DNA of 64,000 nucleotides from Streptomyces flavofungini (lineage in GTDB: Bacteria > Actinomycetota > Actinomycetes > Streptomycetales > Streptomycetaceae), in assembly GCF_030388665.1 (NCBI RefSeq), contig NZ_CP128847.1:96720-160719 (forward strand), read 5' to 3'. The position numbers were made by a program, and so were the translations under genes. The notes below the pieces were generated by a model, which was not told the DNA's origin, made no database searches, and worked only from the letters and a program-made list of their open reading frames with translations. Positions 33,589-41,728 of the stretch are shown piece after piece (position 1 is the first letter of the stretch; each line of letters begins with the position of its first letter).

Positions 33589-35065
33589 CGCCGCGATCGT
33601 CGGCTCCGGCCCCAACGGGCTGGCCGCCGCCGTCACCCTCGCCAGGGCCGGACTGTCCGTGGCCGTCTACGAGCAGGGCGAGAGCCTGGGGGGCGGGCTG
33701 CGCGGCGAGCACCTCTTCGATTCTGATATCTGGCACGACATCTGCTCCGCCGTTCACCCCATGGGCGCCGCCTCCCGCTTCTTCCGCGAGTTCGACCTTC
33801 GCGCGCGCGGCGTCGACCTGCTGCAACCTGAGATCAGTTACGGCCACCCGATGGACGACGGGCCCGCCGCCCTGGCCTGGCGCGATCTGGACATCACGTG
33901 CGAGCGTCTGGGCGTGCGGGACGGGAAGAGATGGCGGCGCCTGATGGGCCCCCTGGTGCGGCACAGCCGCGGGGTGGTCGATCTGCTCCTTTCCGACCAG
34001 CGCAGTCTTCCCCGTGACGTGCGCGCGGCCATGCTGCTGGCCCCGCGCATCCTCACCCACGCCACACCCCTGGCCCGCCACGCCTTCACCACCGAGGCGG
34101 CCCGGGCCCTGCTGACGGGAGTAGCCGGGCACGCCGTGGGCAGACTGCCCAGCCTCGCCTCCGCTGCCGTCGCCCTGATGCTCGGGCACCTGGCACACGG
34201 CAGCGGCTGGCCCATCCCTCAAGGGGGCAGCGTCCGCATCGCCCAGGCACTCATCAACGACATTCAGGCCCACGGCGGACAGCTGCACACCAGCACCCGC
34301 ATCGACGACCTCGCCCAGCTCACCCACGCCCGCGTCATCCTGCTGGACACCGGACCCATCGAGCTGACGCGCCTGGCGGGAAAGCGCCTTCCCCCCGCCT
34401 ATGTACGCCGCCTCTCCCGCTTCCGCTACGGGCCCGGCGCCGCCAAGGCCGACTACCTGATCACCGAACCCGTCCCCTGGAAAGACCCCGACGTCGGCCG
34501 CGCCGGAACCGTCCACCTGGCCGGCACCCAGGCCGCCATGTGGCGTCAGGAAACCCTCACCGCCCGCGGCCAGGCCAGCGATGAGCCGTTCATCCTCCTC
34601 GTCGACCCCGCTGTCACCGACCGTCAGCGTGCCCTGCCCGGCAAACGCCCCCTGTGGGCCTACGCGCACGTCCCCAACGGCGACCTGCGCGACCCCATTC
34701 CTCTCATCAACGCCCGCATCGAGCAGTACGCACCCGGCTTCACCGACACCATCATCGCCGCCCGCAGTATCCCCGCCGCCGCCTACGAGAACTACAACCC
34801 CAACTATGTGGGCGGCGACATCAGCGCGGGCGCCCTCACTCTCACCCAGTCCCTGGCCCGCCCCACCTGGCAGGTCGACCCGTACCGCACCCCGCTTAAC
34901 GGCGTGTACCTGTGCTCGGCCTCCACCCCACCGGGCCCCAGCGTGCACGGCATGTGCGGCTACCTCGCCGCCCAATCCGTGCTGCGCCGCGAGTTCGGCA
35001 TCCGCAAGGCGCCGTCCCTGGCGCCGCACATCCACCAGTTCACCGCCGAGAGGAAAGCACCGTGA
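33581..35065 (+). CDS. FAD-dependent oxidoreductase, phytoene-desaturase-like
   Basis: 494 residues. The N-terminal dinucleotide-binding fold is VGSGPNGLAAAVTLARAGLS with YEQGESLGGGLRGEHLF; the C-terminal FAD region is NGVYLCSASTPPGPSVHGMC. This is the CrtI/amine-oxidase-like group. A similar flavoprotein is part of type-B linaridin clusters (legonaridin type). It could oxidise residues of the precursor. The GTG start lies 8 bp within the exporter gene, so it is translated from the same message. Confidence 0.83.
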   Translation: MTDAAIVGSGPNGLAAAVTLARAGLSVAVYEQGESLGGGLRGEHLFDSDIWHDICSAVHPMGAASRFFREFDLRARGVDLLQPEISYGHPMDDGPAALAWRDLDITCERLGVRDGKRWRRLMGPLVRHSRGVVDLLLSDQRSLPRDVRAAMLLAPRILTHATPLARHAFTTEAARALLTGVAGHAVGRLPSLASAAVALMLGHLAHGSGWPIPQGGSVRIAQALINDIQAHGGQLHTSTRIDDLAQLTHARVILLDTGPIELTRLAGKRLPPAYVRRLSRFRYGPGAAKADYLITEPVPWKDPDVGRAGTVHLAGTQAAMWRQETLTARGQASDEPFILLVDPAVTDRQRALPGKRPLWAYAHVPNGDLRDPIPLINARIEQYAPGFTDTIIAARSIPAAAYENYNPNYVGGDISAGALTLTQSLARPTWQVDPYRTPLNGVYLCSASTPPGPSVHGMCGYLAAQSVLRREFGIRKAPSLAPHIHQFTAERKAP

Positions 35066-35532
35066 TGTTCAAGCGTGCCCTGATCACCGCCGCTGCCGGC
35101 GCGGCTGCTCTGGCCCTCACCGCCGGGTCGGCCGCTGCATCCCACGGCCAGCCCGCCGACACCTCGCCAGCTGCTGAGGGCAAGGGGATCCCGTGGAAGG
35201 CCACCCACGGGAGCGCCACCGTGCAGGGCGAGCGGTGGACGGAGAAGACCGACGGGCGGCTGTGGCCCAAGCTCGTTGTCAAGGGCGAGTTCACCAACAA
35301 CGGCTCCGGCTGCTACTCGGTGTGGACCCAGTGGACGTACGACCTGCGTCCCCTGCCCGCCAGCAAGCAGGCCACCCTCTGCGGCAAGGGCAGCAAGAGC
35401 GTCGACCTCTCCCTGAACTCCTACAGCATCACCACCACCGGCTCGGTGTACATATGCCGCAGTGAAGAAGAGGCCAAGGACTGCGGCGACCTTGAGGGCC
35501 TGACATGGTGGCCCGTCGAATCCGCCCGTTAA
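35065..35532 (+). CDS. Secreted protein at end of RiPP operon
   Basis: 155 residues from ATG 35065 (GTG 35062 also possible); GAGAGGAAA lies 7-9 bp upstream. A clear signal peptide (MFKRALITAAAGAAALALTA then GSAAASHG) precedes a beta-rich domain with four Cys, two close to NGSGCYSVWTQW and TLCGKGSK, two near YICRSEEEAKDCGD. No family is recognised. The start overlaps the previous stop, so it belongs to the operon; an immunity or extracellular processing helper is conceivable. Confidence 0.65.
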   Translation: MFKRALITAAAGAAALALTAGSAAASHGQPADTSPAAEGKGIPWKATHGSATVQGERWTEKTDGRLWPKLVVKGEFTNNGSGCYSVWTQWTYDLRPLPASKQATLCGKGSKSVDLSLNSYSITTTGSVYICRSEEEAKDCGDLEGLTWWPVESAR

Positions 35533-35542
35533 ATGGCAGGCA

Positions 35543-35577
35543 GGCGCCGGGCAAAGATCCAGCCCCTGCCCGGCGCC
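35543..35577 (+). terminator. Hairpin ending the RiPP biosynthetic operon
   Basis: GGCGCCGGGCA pairs exactly with TGCCCGGCGCC around a 13-nt loop, 10 bp after the secreted-protein stop and just before the regulator gene. Confidence 0.65.
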
Positions 35578-35593
35578 CCTATCGTGGAACCTC

Positions 35594-36052
35594 ATGACCT
35601 CCGATAGCGACTTGGCGCGGCGCGTGGAACATCTCGAACAGCGTGTCGCGGCACTGCGCCACAACCAGCTGGTACAGCAACGCACCGCGCACACCGAACA
35701 ACCGCCGGAGCAGACGGTCAGACTCACCCTGGAACAGGGCGACCTGCACGCCCTGTGCGCGCGCCTGAATGCCCTGGCCCACCCCGTGCGGCTGCGTATC
35801 CTGTTGGCCTGCCTGAACGGCACCGTTACAGCCGCCGAGTTCGCGGCACGCACCGACATGGGCACCACCGGCCAGATCTACCACCATCTGCGCCCCCTCA
35901 CCCAGGCTGGGTGGCTCACCTCGCCGCGCCGAGGCTGCTACGAAATGCCTCCCCAGGCCATACAGGCCCTCGCTGCAGCGCTGACAGCATGCGACGGGGG
36001 CTTAACAGCGCACGAGGCGGCAGTCGGTCAATTGCCTGTGGAGCGCCGGTAG
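35594..36052 (+). CDS. ArsR-type helix-turn-helix regulator of RiPP cluster
   Basis: 152 residues. A short coiled N-terminus (LARRVEHLEQRVAALRHNQL) precedes a winged helix: LNALAHPVRLRILLACLNGT, TAAEFAARTDMGTTGQIYHH, LRPLTQAGWLTSPRRGCYEM. No Cys metal site is seen, so it is a non-metal ArsR/MarR-like dimer. Location at the end of the linaridin-like cluster suggests that it controls it; the palindrome at 26324-26338 is one candidate operator. Confidence 0.78.
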   Translation: MTSDSDLARRVEHLEQRVAALRHNQLVQQRTAHTEQPPEQTVRLTLEQGDLHALCARLNALAHPVRLRILLACLNGTVTAAEFAARTDMGTTGQIYHHLRPLTQAGWLTSPRRGCYEMPPQAIQALAAALTACDGGLTAHEAAVGQLPVERR

Positions 36053-36198
36053 ATCGCCCCGGCGGTGATGGCCGCGGCGCCCGCGACTCCGAGACCGGCG
36101 AAGAATGCCTGAAGGAGGCTGTCGGATGCGGTCCAAGTGGGGGCGGCTCCGACGACGAACCCGTACCCGGCCCACCACAGGATCTTCCGATGTGACAC
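36028..36198 (-). CDS. Small membrane protein (56 residues)
   Basis: From GTG 36198 with TAGGAGA 11 bp upstream, the product begins SHRKILWWAGYGFVVGAAP and continues with a second hydrophobic stretch (LLQAFFAGLGVAGAAAITAG), ending YRRSTGN. Two membrane helices are predicted. It overlaps the 3' end of the regulator gene by 25 bp, tail to tail. No family is recognised; immunity proteins of RiPP clusters often look like this. Confidence 0.6.
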   Translation of the reverse strand: MSHRKILWWAGYGFVVGAAPTWTASDSLLQAFFAGLGVAGAAAITAGAIYRRSTGN

Positions 36199-36471
36199 GA
36201 GGTTCGTCTCCTACTCCTTGGGGCGGGGCGCCGACTGGTATGTACCGTTAGCCGTAGGCTAGTTGTTGTGGTCCAGATGCTGGGCAGTATTGATGGTGTC
36301 CGCGAGGACCTGATGGGCCTCGCTCGTATGCGCCACCGCCGGTGCTGGCAGCGCTACGGGCGGATCGTCCGCCAGCGCGACCAGTAGGTACGTGAACACC
36401 ACGGTGGCCTGGCCGGCCTGGCTTCAAGATGGCGGGGCTTCAATGTCATACGGCGGGCATCCCGGTGCCCG
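36199..36471. other. Intergenic region with palindrome and short frame
   Basis: A palindrome TAGCCGTAGGCTA at 36249-36261 may be an operator. A 39-residue frame from GTG 36268 to 36387 (with GSIDGVREDLMGLARMRHRR) has coding-like composition, and could be the remnant of a regulator; it is too short to name. It marks the boundary between the RiPP cluster and the Tn7-like remnant. Confidence 0.35.
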
Positions 36472-37638
36472 TCAGCGCTCGTCCAGATCTGTGGTGAAGG
36501 TCGCGGCGGGAGAGCGGCGCTGGAGTGAGGGGGCGAAGCCGGGGCCGGAGTAGTTGGCCGCGTCCATGACGGTCCTGACCCGGGCGGTGGTGTGACGGAT
36601 AGCCCCGCGCAGAGGGCGCCTGGTCCACGCTCTGCGCAGCGCGACGATCGCAGTCGAATGGGGATCACGGGACAAACCTGCCACCGCGTCGGCCGCCGGC
36701 AGGGGGTCCTCGGCGAAGACGATACGGGCGGCCGTGCGGACCATGGCCGCGTGGACCAGCACGGGCAGCGCCCGCAGTTCCCCGGTCGTGAAACGGCGTC
36801 CGGCCGCACCTTCGTGGGTCCGGCAATAGTCCGCGAAGGCCTCGCGCACCACGCTGTCCGCGCCGTCGAGGCTGTCCAGGTGCGCGGCGAAAAGGGCGAG
36901 GCTGGCCATCGCCCACAGGTCCTGGAAGAGACCGAAGGGCTCGGGGCGCATTTCCGCAGGGGCGTGCAGAGCATCCCAGAGCTGCTGCTGGAGCGCGAAG
37001 AGTTCGTCATCCTCCACGGGCACGGCGGGCAACTCCCACAGCAGGACGTCGCACGGTCCCTGGCGCACGCCGTTCACCGGAGGCCTGCGATGGGGTGCAC
37101 CGTGTACGGGGTTGGCGTAGTAGGCGTTGAACGCCCGTCCGCAGACGGGGCAGGCGCCGACGAGGTAGCAGCGATGGGTGAGGCAGGCGAAGACCCAGGG
37201 CAGCTGCCAGGCCAACAGCCAGCGTCCGCCGGATTCGTCCACACAACGCGGGCACAGCCGCAGCGCGGTCGGGTCGACCCACCACTCCGTCAGCGTGAAC
37301 CGGGTCGTCTCCTCCACCCAGTGCGGGCCGAACGGATGCAGCGCGGTGCCGCGATACCGGTGCCAGAACATGTCGGTCACCTGGTGCTCGGTGAGTGCTG
37401 TTGCGGCCTGCATTCTGGCGATCTTCGCGGTATGGGGGTAATACGGCGCTGAGTCTTTCCCCTGCGGGTGGAGGCGCTCGTCGCCCGTCAGGAGGCCGGT
37501 GATCTGCGCGGTCCGCAGACGGGTAAGGCCGCCGTGCTCGGCGGCCATGATGTTCAGCCAGCTCATCAGGGCTTCCCCCGGCAAGGGTTCGACGACCAGC
37601 GCGAGGCGTCTGGGCAGTCCGAGGTCCTGTCCGTTCAC
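36472..37638 (-). CDS. tniQ: TniQ-family transposition target-selection protein
   Basis: About 388 residues if it starts at GTG 37638; a start at 37671 would overlap the neighbouring regulator. LALVVEPLPGEALMSWLNIM is the TniQ N-terminal signature. A zinc ribbon follows (CPRCVDESGGRWLLAWQLPW, then CLTHRCYLVGACPVCG). TniQ/TnsD proteins recruit Tn7-like transposases to a target site. It is convergent in function with the tnsA/tnsB genes further right, but lies on the opposite strand. It follows the XRE regulator by 8 bp, so they formed an operon. Confidence 0.83.
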   Translation of the reverse strand: MNGQDLGLPRRLALVVEPLPGEALMSWLNIMAAEHGGLTRLRTAQITGLLTGDERLHPQGKDSAPYYPHTAKIARMQAATALTEHQVTDMFWHRYRGTALHPFGPHWVEETTRFTLTEWWVDPTALRLCPRCVDESGGRWLLAWQLPWVFACLTHRCYLVGACPVCGRAFNAYYANPVHGAPHRRPPVNGVRQGPCDVLLWELPAVPVEDDELFALQQQLWDALHAPAEMRPEPFGLFQDLWAMASLALFAAHLDSLDGADSVVREAFADYCRTHEGAAGRRFTTGELRALPVLVHAAMVRTAARIVFAEDPLPAADAVAGLSRDPHSTAIVALRRAWTRRPLRGAIRHTTARVRTVMDAANYSGPGFAPSLQRRSPAATFTTDLDER

Positions 37639-37785
37639 CGGCGTTCTACGCGGTGAGGCTCTGGCCGACATTGTCGGGCAGCAGGTCGTGCACGGAGACG
37701 CCGAGCCCGTCGGCGATGGCGTACAGGCGGTCCACCGAGACGCTGTGCCGGGCGCTTTCCACCTCCGCGTAGAAGGAGCGGTCTA

Positions 37786-37813
37786 GTGCCGAATCAGGCA
37801 ACGTTCGCCCTGT
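37786..37813 (+). repeat. Left terminal repeat of IS630-family element
   Basis: 25 of 28 positions match the reverse complement of 39657-39684; preceded by the TA target duplication at 37784-37785. Confidence 0.88.
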
Positions 37814-37849
37814 TGGCGAGGGCTGAGCCGTCAATGCAGACTGCACCGC

Positions 37850-38539
37850 ATGGAGTTGATCGCGCAGGGCCGGGATGCTGATGTGTATGCCCTGGACGAG
37901 TCCAGGGTGCTGCGGCGATACCGGCACGGGGGACCCACCGGTCTGGAGTCGCGCTTGATGACGCACCTTGCGGCATGTGGGTATCCGGTGCCGCGGGTGT
38001 ACGAGATCACCGACACCGACATGGTTCTTGAGCGGCTGGCCGGGCCGACGATGCTGGATGTGCTGGCCCGGCACCCGTGGCGGGTGGGTTCTCTCGGCTG
38101 GGAGCTGGGTCGCCTGCACGAGCGGCTGCATGCGTTGCCGGCACCGGAGTGGCTACCCAGGCGGTTCAGCACGGTAGAGGATGACCGGGTGCTGCATCTC
38201 GACCTGCACCCAGGCAACGTCATTCTGACCCGGCGGGGCCCGGTAGTGATCGACTGGTGCAATGCGGGCGCTGGTGATCCGGCTGCCGATGTGGCGATGA
38301 CCCTGGTGACCGTGGGCAGCGCGGACGTGCCGGGACTCGCCGCCCGCCTCGGGCGGAAGCTGTTGCTGCGCGGTATCCGCAGCGGCTGCCGGACCGACCC
38401 GGTGGGACGGATGCAGGACGCGGTCCAGAAGAAGCTGAATGACCCGAATCTGACGCCCGCGGAGACGGCGTGGTTACGGCGGCATGCCGACGGCGGCAAA
38501 GGACCTGGTGGGGGCTGGACGGATCGGTCAGGCTGCTGA
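37850..38539 (+). CDS. APH-like phosphotransferase, passenger of IS630 element
   Basis: 229 residues. Kinase features: an N-terminal ligand loop (GRDADVYALDESRVLRRYRH), FMVLERLAGPTML-like hinge (DMVLERLAGPTMLDVLARHP), the catalytic loop LHLDLHPGNVILT and the metal-binding Asp in VVIDWCNAGAGDPAADVA. These are the Brenner-type motifs of aminoglycoside/homoserine kinase-like enzymes. It is shorter than resistance APHs (about 260-270), so the substrate is uncertain. It lies wholly inside the terminal repeats, 3 bp before the transposase gene. Confidence 0.8.
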   Translation: MELIAQGRDADVYALDESRVLRRYRHGGPTGLESRLMTHLAACGYPVPRVYEITDTDMVLERLAGPTMLDVLARHPWRVGSLGWELGRLHERLHALPAPEWLPRRFSTVEDDRVLHLDLHPGNVILTRRGPVVIDWCNAGAGDPAADVAMTLVTVGSADVPGLAARLGRKLLLRGIRSGCRTDPVGRMQDAVQKKLNDPNLTPAETAWLRRHADGGKGPGGGWTDRSGC

Positions 38540-38542
38540 TCT

Positions 38543-39676
38543 GTGGCGGAACGGGTGCGGGTACGCGAAATCGACGATGACGAGGGCAGACGGCTGCTAC
38601 GGATCATCCGCAGGGGTACCGGGTCGGTGGTGACCTGGCGTCGAGCCCAGATGGTCCTGCTGTCCGCACAGGGGATGCCGGTGGTGAAGATCGCCGAGGT
38701 GTCGTTCACCAGCGCGGACCGGGTCCGGGATGTGATCCACAACTTCAACGCCGACGGCTTCGCGTCCCTGTATCCGAAGTACAGGGGCGGCCGTCCGAAG
38801 ACGTTCACACTGCCCGAGCGGCGCGAGATCAAGAAGATCGCGAAGTCGAAGCCGGCCGAGCACGACCTGGCGTTCTCGACCTGGAGCCTGACCAAGCTGG
38901 CGGACTTCCTGGTCGCCGAGGGGGTGGTCGACGACATCAGCCACGAGGGCCTGCGCATCCTGCTCCGCGAGGAAGGCGTCTCCTTTCAACGCCTGAAGAC
39001 TTGGAAGACCTCCCGCGACCCCGACTACCCGGCCAAGAAGGCCCGCGTCGAACACCTCTACGCGATCGCCGACGGCGAGGTCACACCCGACGAAGACGAG
39101 CCCAAAGTCGTCTTCTGCATGGACGAGTTCGGCCCGCTCAACCTCATGCCCCACCCCGGCCGGCAATGGGCCGAGCGCGGCGGGAGACACAAGGACCCCG
39201 ACCGCGACCCCCGCCGTCGGAGGCGGGCGACCTACAACCGCTACGGCGGAGTCCGGCACCTGTTCGCCGCCCTGGACCTGACCAGGGACAAGCTCTACGG
39301 CCACATCAAGCCGGTCAAGAGGCGCACCCAGTTCCTGGAGTTCTGCCGCTACCTGCGCAGCCTCTATCCGCCCAAGGTCCGCATCGCGATCGTCTGCGAC
39401 AACTTCTCCCCGCACCTGACCACGAAGAAGTGCCAGCGGGTCGGCACCTGGGCCACGGCGAACAACGTCGAGATCGCCTACACCCCCACCAACAGCTCCT
39501 GGCTCAACCGCATCGAGGCCCAGTTCACCGCCCTGCGCTACTTCACCCTCGACGGCACCGACCATGCCGACCACAAGGAACAGGGCAGCATGATCCGCCG
39601 CTACATCCTCTGGCGAAACCGCCACGCCGACGACCGACGCCTACGCGCCGTCGTCGACAGGGCCAACGTTGCCTGA
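38543..39676 (+). CDS. IS630-family transposase
   Basis: 377 residues from GTG 38543. N-terminal helix-turn-helix (GMPVVKIAEVSFTSADRVRD) is followed by the DDE core: FCMDEFGPLNL (first Asp), IVCDNFSPHLT (second Asp) and TNSSWLNRIEAQFTALRYF (Glu). All are intact and length is normal, so it is likely functional. The stop lies inside the right terminal repeat. Confidence 0.93.
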   Translation: MAERVRVREIDDDEGRRLLRIIRRGTGSVVTWRRAQMVLLSAQGMPVVKIAEVSFTSADRVRDVIHNFNADGFASLYPKYRGGRPKTFTLPERREIKKIAKSKPAEHDLAFSTWSLTKLADFLVAEGVVDDISHEGLRILLREEGVSFQRLKTWKTSRDPDYPAKKARVEHLYAIADGEVTPDEDEPKVVFCMDEFGPLNLMPHPGRQWAERGGRHKDPDRDPRRRRRATYNRYGGVRHLFAALDLTRDKLYGHIKPVKRRTQFLEFCRYLRSLYPPKVRIAIVCDNFSPHLTTKKCQRVGTWATANNVEIAYTPTNSSWLNRIEAQFTALRYFTLDGTDHADHKEQGSMIRRYILWRNRHADDRRLRAVVDRANVA

Positions 39677-39684
39677 CGCGGCAC
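39657..39684 (-). repeat. Right terminal repeat of IS630-family element
   Basis: Matches the left repeat at 25 of 28 positions and is followed by the TA duplication at 39685-39686. Confidence 0.88.
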
Positions 39685-39823
39685 TAGTCCGGCGGCCTTG
39701 GCGGCGGCCGTCTGTGTCAGCCCTGCTCGCATGCGCACTTCGCGCACGCGGCGCCCGAAGGCGATGCGGCGTTCAGCGGCGAGGTCACTGGTGGTCGGCA
39801 CAGGAAAACGGTAATGCATTCAT

Positions 39824-39843
39824 GTGTAGGGTATATCCTACAC
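39824..39843. promoter_or_regulatory. Palindromic operator between XRE and TniQ-like genes
   Basis: GTGTAGGGTATATCCTACAC has perfect 7-bp arms around a 6-bp A+T-rich centre. It lies 4 bp upstream of the XRE start and 46 bp before the divergent TniQ-like gene, the classical position of a self-controlled operator. The XRE protein, when intact, is the obvious ligand. Confidence 0.65.
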
Positions 39844-39889
39844 TGCGGTCGGGGGAGGCCGCTGAGCTGTGCATTTACGGGGGTGGAGT

Positions 39890-41728
39890 GTGTCCGCAGC
39901 GGAGTCCCTGCGACTCTCGGCACCGTCATCTGTCCCGCTGCCTAACCGCCTGGCCGACCAGGCGGTCCGCAGCGGTCCGCGTGCTCTGCCCGCCGCCGGG
40001 CCGCGACGGATGGCCCTGGTGGCTCTGCCGGAGGAGGGCGAGGCGCTCGCCTCGTGGGTGGACCGGCTGGCCGCCGATCACACGGTGCCGCCCGGCGTGA
40101 TCGGCCAGGCGCTCGGGCTGCAGGCCCGGACCACCATCGGGGCCGAATTCCATCCCGTGTTCTACGGCATCGTCCCCACTCCCATAACTCTGGCCCATAT
40201 CCGTCAGACGACCGGGATCCGCCCCGCGGAGGTCACCGCGATGCACCTGTCCCGCTACGCGGGCACGGCCCTGGACCTGAGCGGCATCTACCTCGCGGAC
40301 GAGCGGTCGGTGAACGCGGTCAACCGGCAGGGATGGGCACTGCTGTCCGCCTCGCGGGCCTGCCCGTCGTGCCTGGCCGAGAGCGGCGGCGTGTGGCAGC
40401 TGGCCTGGCGGCTGGGGGCGGTGGCCGTGTGCCCCGTGCACCGGGTACGGCTGGTGGAGATATGCCCGCGGTGCGGGATCCGGCTGCAGCAGGGGCTGCG
40501 GAGCCGACCGCGCGGCCTGTCGAAACGGTTCCGCACCGACCCCGTGCTCTGCGGCAACTTCCACGCCGGAACCCGCTGCCCCTAGGACGTCCGCGATCTT
40601 CCCGCCGAGCTGCTGCCGTCCGCGCTCGCCGCCTGGCAGAGCCGCATCCTGAAGATCGCCGACGGCGATACGCCCCGGATCGGTGGCCAGGCGGTGAGCG
40701 GCTGGGAGTGGTTCACCGCCCTGTCCTCGCTGGCCGCGGTCATCCGCTTCGCCGCTCCGCTCTGCCCGCTGGTGGACGATCTGGCGGTGCCCGAGAGCGC
40801 CCGCCGGGAACTGGCCACCGCGACGAACCGGCGCTCGCAGGGCGGCTTCGCCTCCGCCCTGCGCACGATGCCCTCGAGCGTGGAGCTGACCCTCGCGGTG
40901 CTGGCCGCCGTCGAGCCGATCCTCATCGCGGCCAGCCCGGATGCTGTCGCAGCGGCTCTGGAGCCGTGGGTGAGGGCGGCCGTGACGCGCCGCCGCAAGG
41001 TCAAGCACAACCCGCTGCGGAACCTTCCCCTGCCCGGCCCTTTGTCGAGGGCGTACGACCAGGCCATCCCGCCGCTGTCCCGGGTCGCCGGAGCGGCCCG
41101 CACCGTCACCGTCCCCGCCGTGCTCAGCCTTGATCACATTCCGCAGCTGCTCGACGAGGGCGACTACAGCGATCTCGTCGAGCGGCACCTGCCGGGCACC
41201 GCACCGGCCAGCGGGCGGCGCCTGGCCGCCCTGGCCCTGGCCCGCCTGGCCGGTGCGGACAGCTGGGCCGCCGCCGCCCGCGCCCTTGAGATGGACGCGC
41301 ACCGGGCCGCCCGGGTCTCGGACGTGGTCGTGCGCCGCATCACCGACACCAACCTGTTCTGGCAGGCCATCGCCCAGGCCGGAGCGCGGCTGCTGCAGCG
41401 CGGCCCGGTCGACTACGCCCGCCGTCGCCGCGTCCTGGCCCGCCTTCACGAGATCCCGCACCCGGTGCTGTTCGCCGCCTACCGCCCCCTGGGGCTGCCC
41501 GTCACACCGCGGCGCAGGCGCAGCGCGGCGATCTGGGTGTGGACGGCCCTGACCGGCGGCGACGCCCGTGACGCCCCCGCCTACGGCGCCGACAGCCGCG
41601 CGAACACCGAATCGGTGGCGGAGAACTGGCGCCGCTTCCGTACCCGCCTTCCGCCGTCCGTCGCCGACGCCCTGACCGCCTACGGCCTGGACCTTCTTCG
41701 ACACCCCCACCAAGGAGCCGACTTGTGA
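39890..41728 (+). pseudogene. TniQ-like gene with in-frame amber stop
   Basis: The frame starts at GTG 39890 (GTG 39869 possible). MALVALPEEGEALASWVDRL is a TniQ-type N-terminus; a zinc ribbon follows (CPSCLAESGGVWQLAWRLGA, CPVHRVRLVEICPRCG). TAG at 40583-40585 ends it after 231 residues, but the same frame continues without further stops for 380 residues of well-formed helical protein (for example AVPESARRELATATNRRSQG-like helices) to 41728. A single C-to-T change in CAG would explain the stop. The 3' end overlaps the tnsA start by 4 bp, so the order TniQ'-TnsA-TnsB was one operon. Confidence 0.78.

Larger units (their letters stand above)
37786..39684 (+). mobile_element. IS630-family element with passenger kinase gene (1899 bp)
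   Basis: 28-bp terminal repeats with three mismatches (GTGCCG.. TCAGGCAACGTT . GCCCTGT) lie at 37786-37813 and 39657-39684, flanked by a duplicated TA, the IS630/Tc1 target. Inside are an APH-like phosphotransferase gene and the transposase. IS630 elements are usually about 1.1-1.2 kb with only a transposase, so this is a transporter-type IS that moves a cargo gene. The insertion is precise and split an XRE gene. Confidence 0.9.
37646..39819 (-). pseudogene. XRE regulator interrupted by IS630-family element (parts 39819-39685 and 37783-37646)
   Basis: The right part encodes MHYRFPVPTTSDLAAERRIA then FGRRVREVRMRAGLTQTAAA KAAGL; the left part continues DRSFYAEVESARHSVSVDRL and YAIADGLGVSVHDLLPDNVG. 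Removing the element and one TA copy joins KAAGL to DRSFYAEVE in frame, giving a complete 90-residue helix-turn-helix protein. It stood upstream of tniQ and divergent to the second TniQ-like gene. Its loss may have deregulated those genes. Confidence 0.88.

Noticed and set aside
30170..33636. Long minus-strand frames opposite the RiPP enzymes
   Set aside because: They lie entirely under well-supported plus-strand enzymes and have no motifs.
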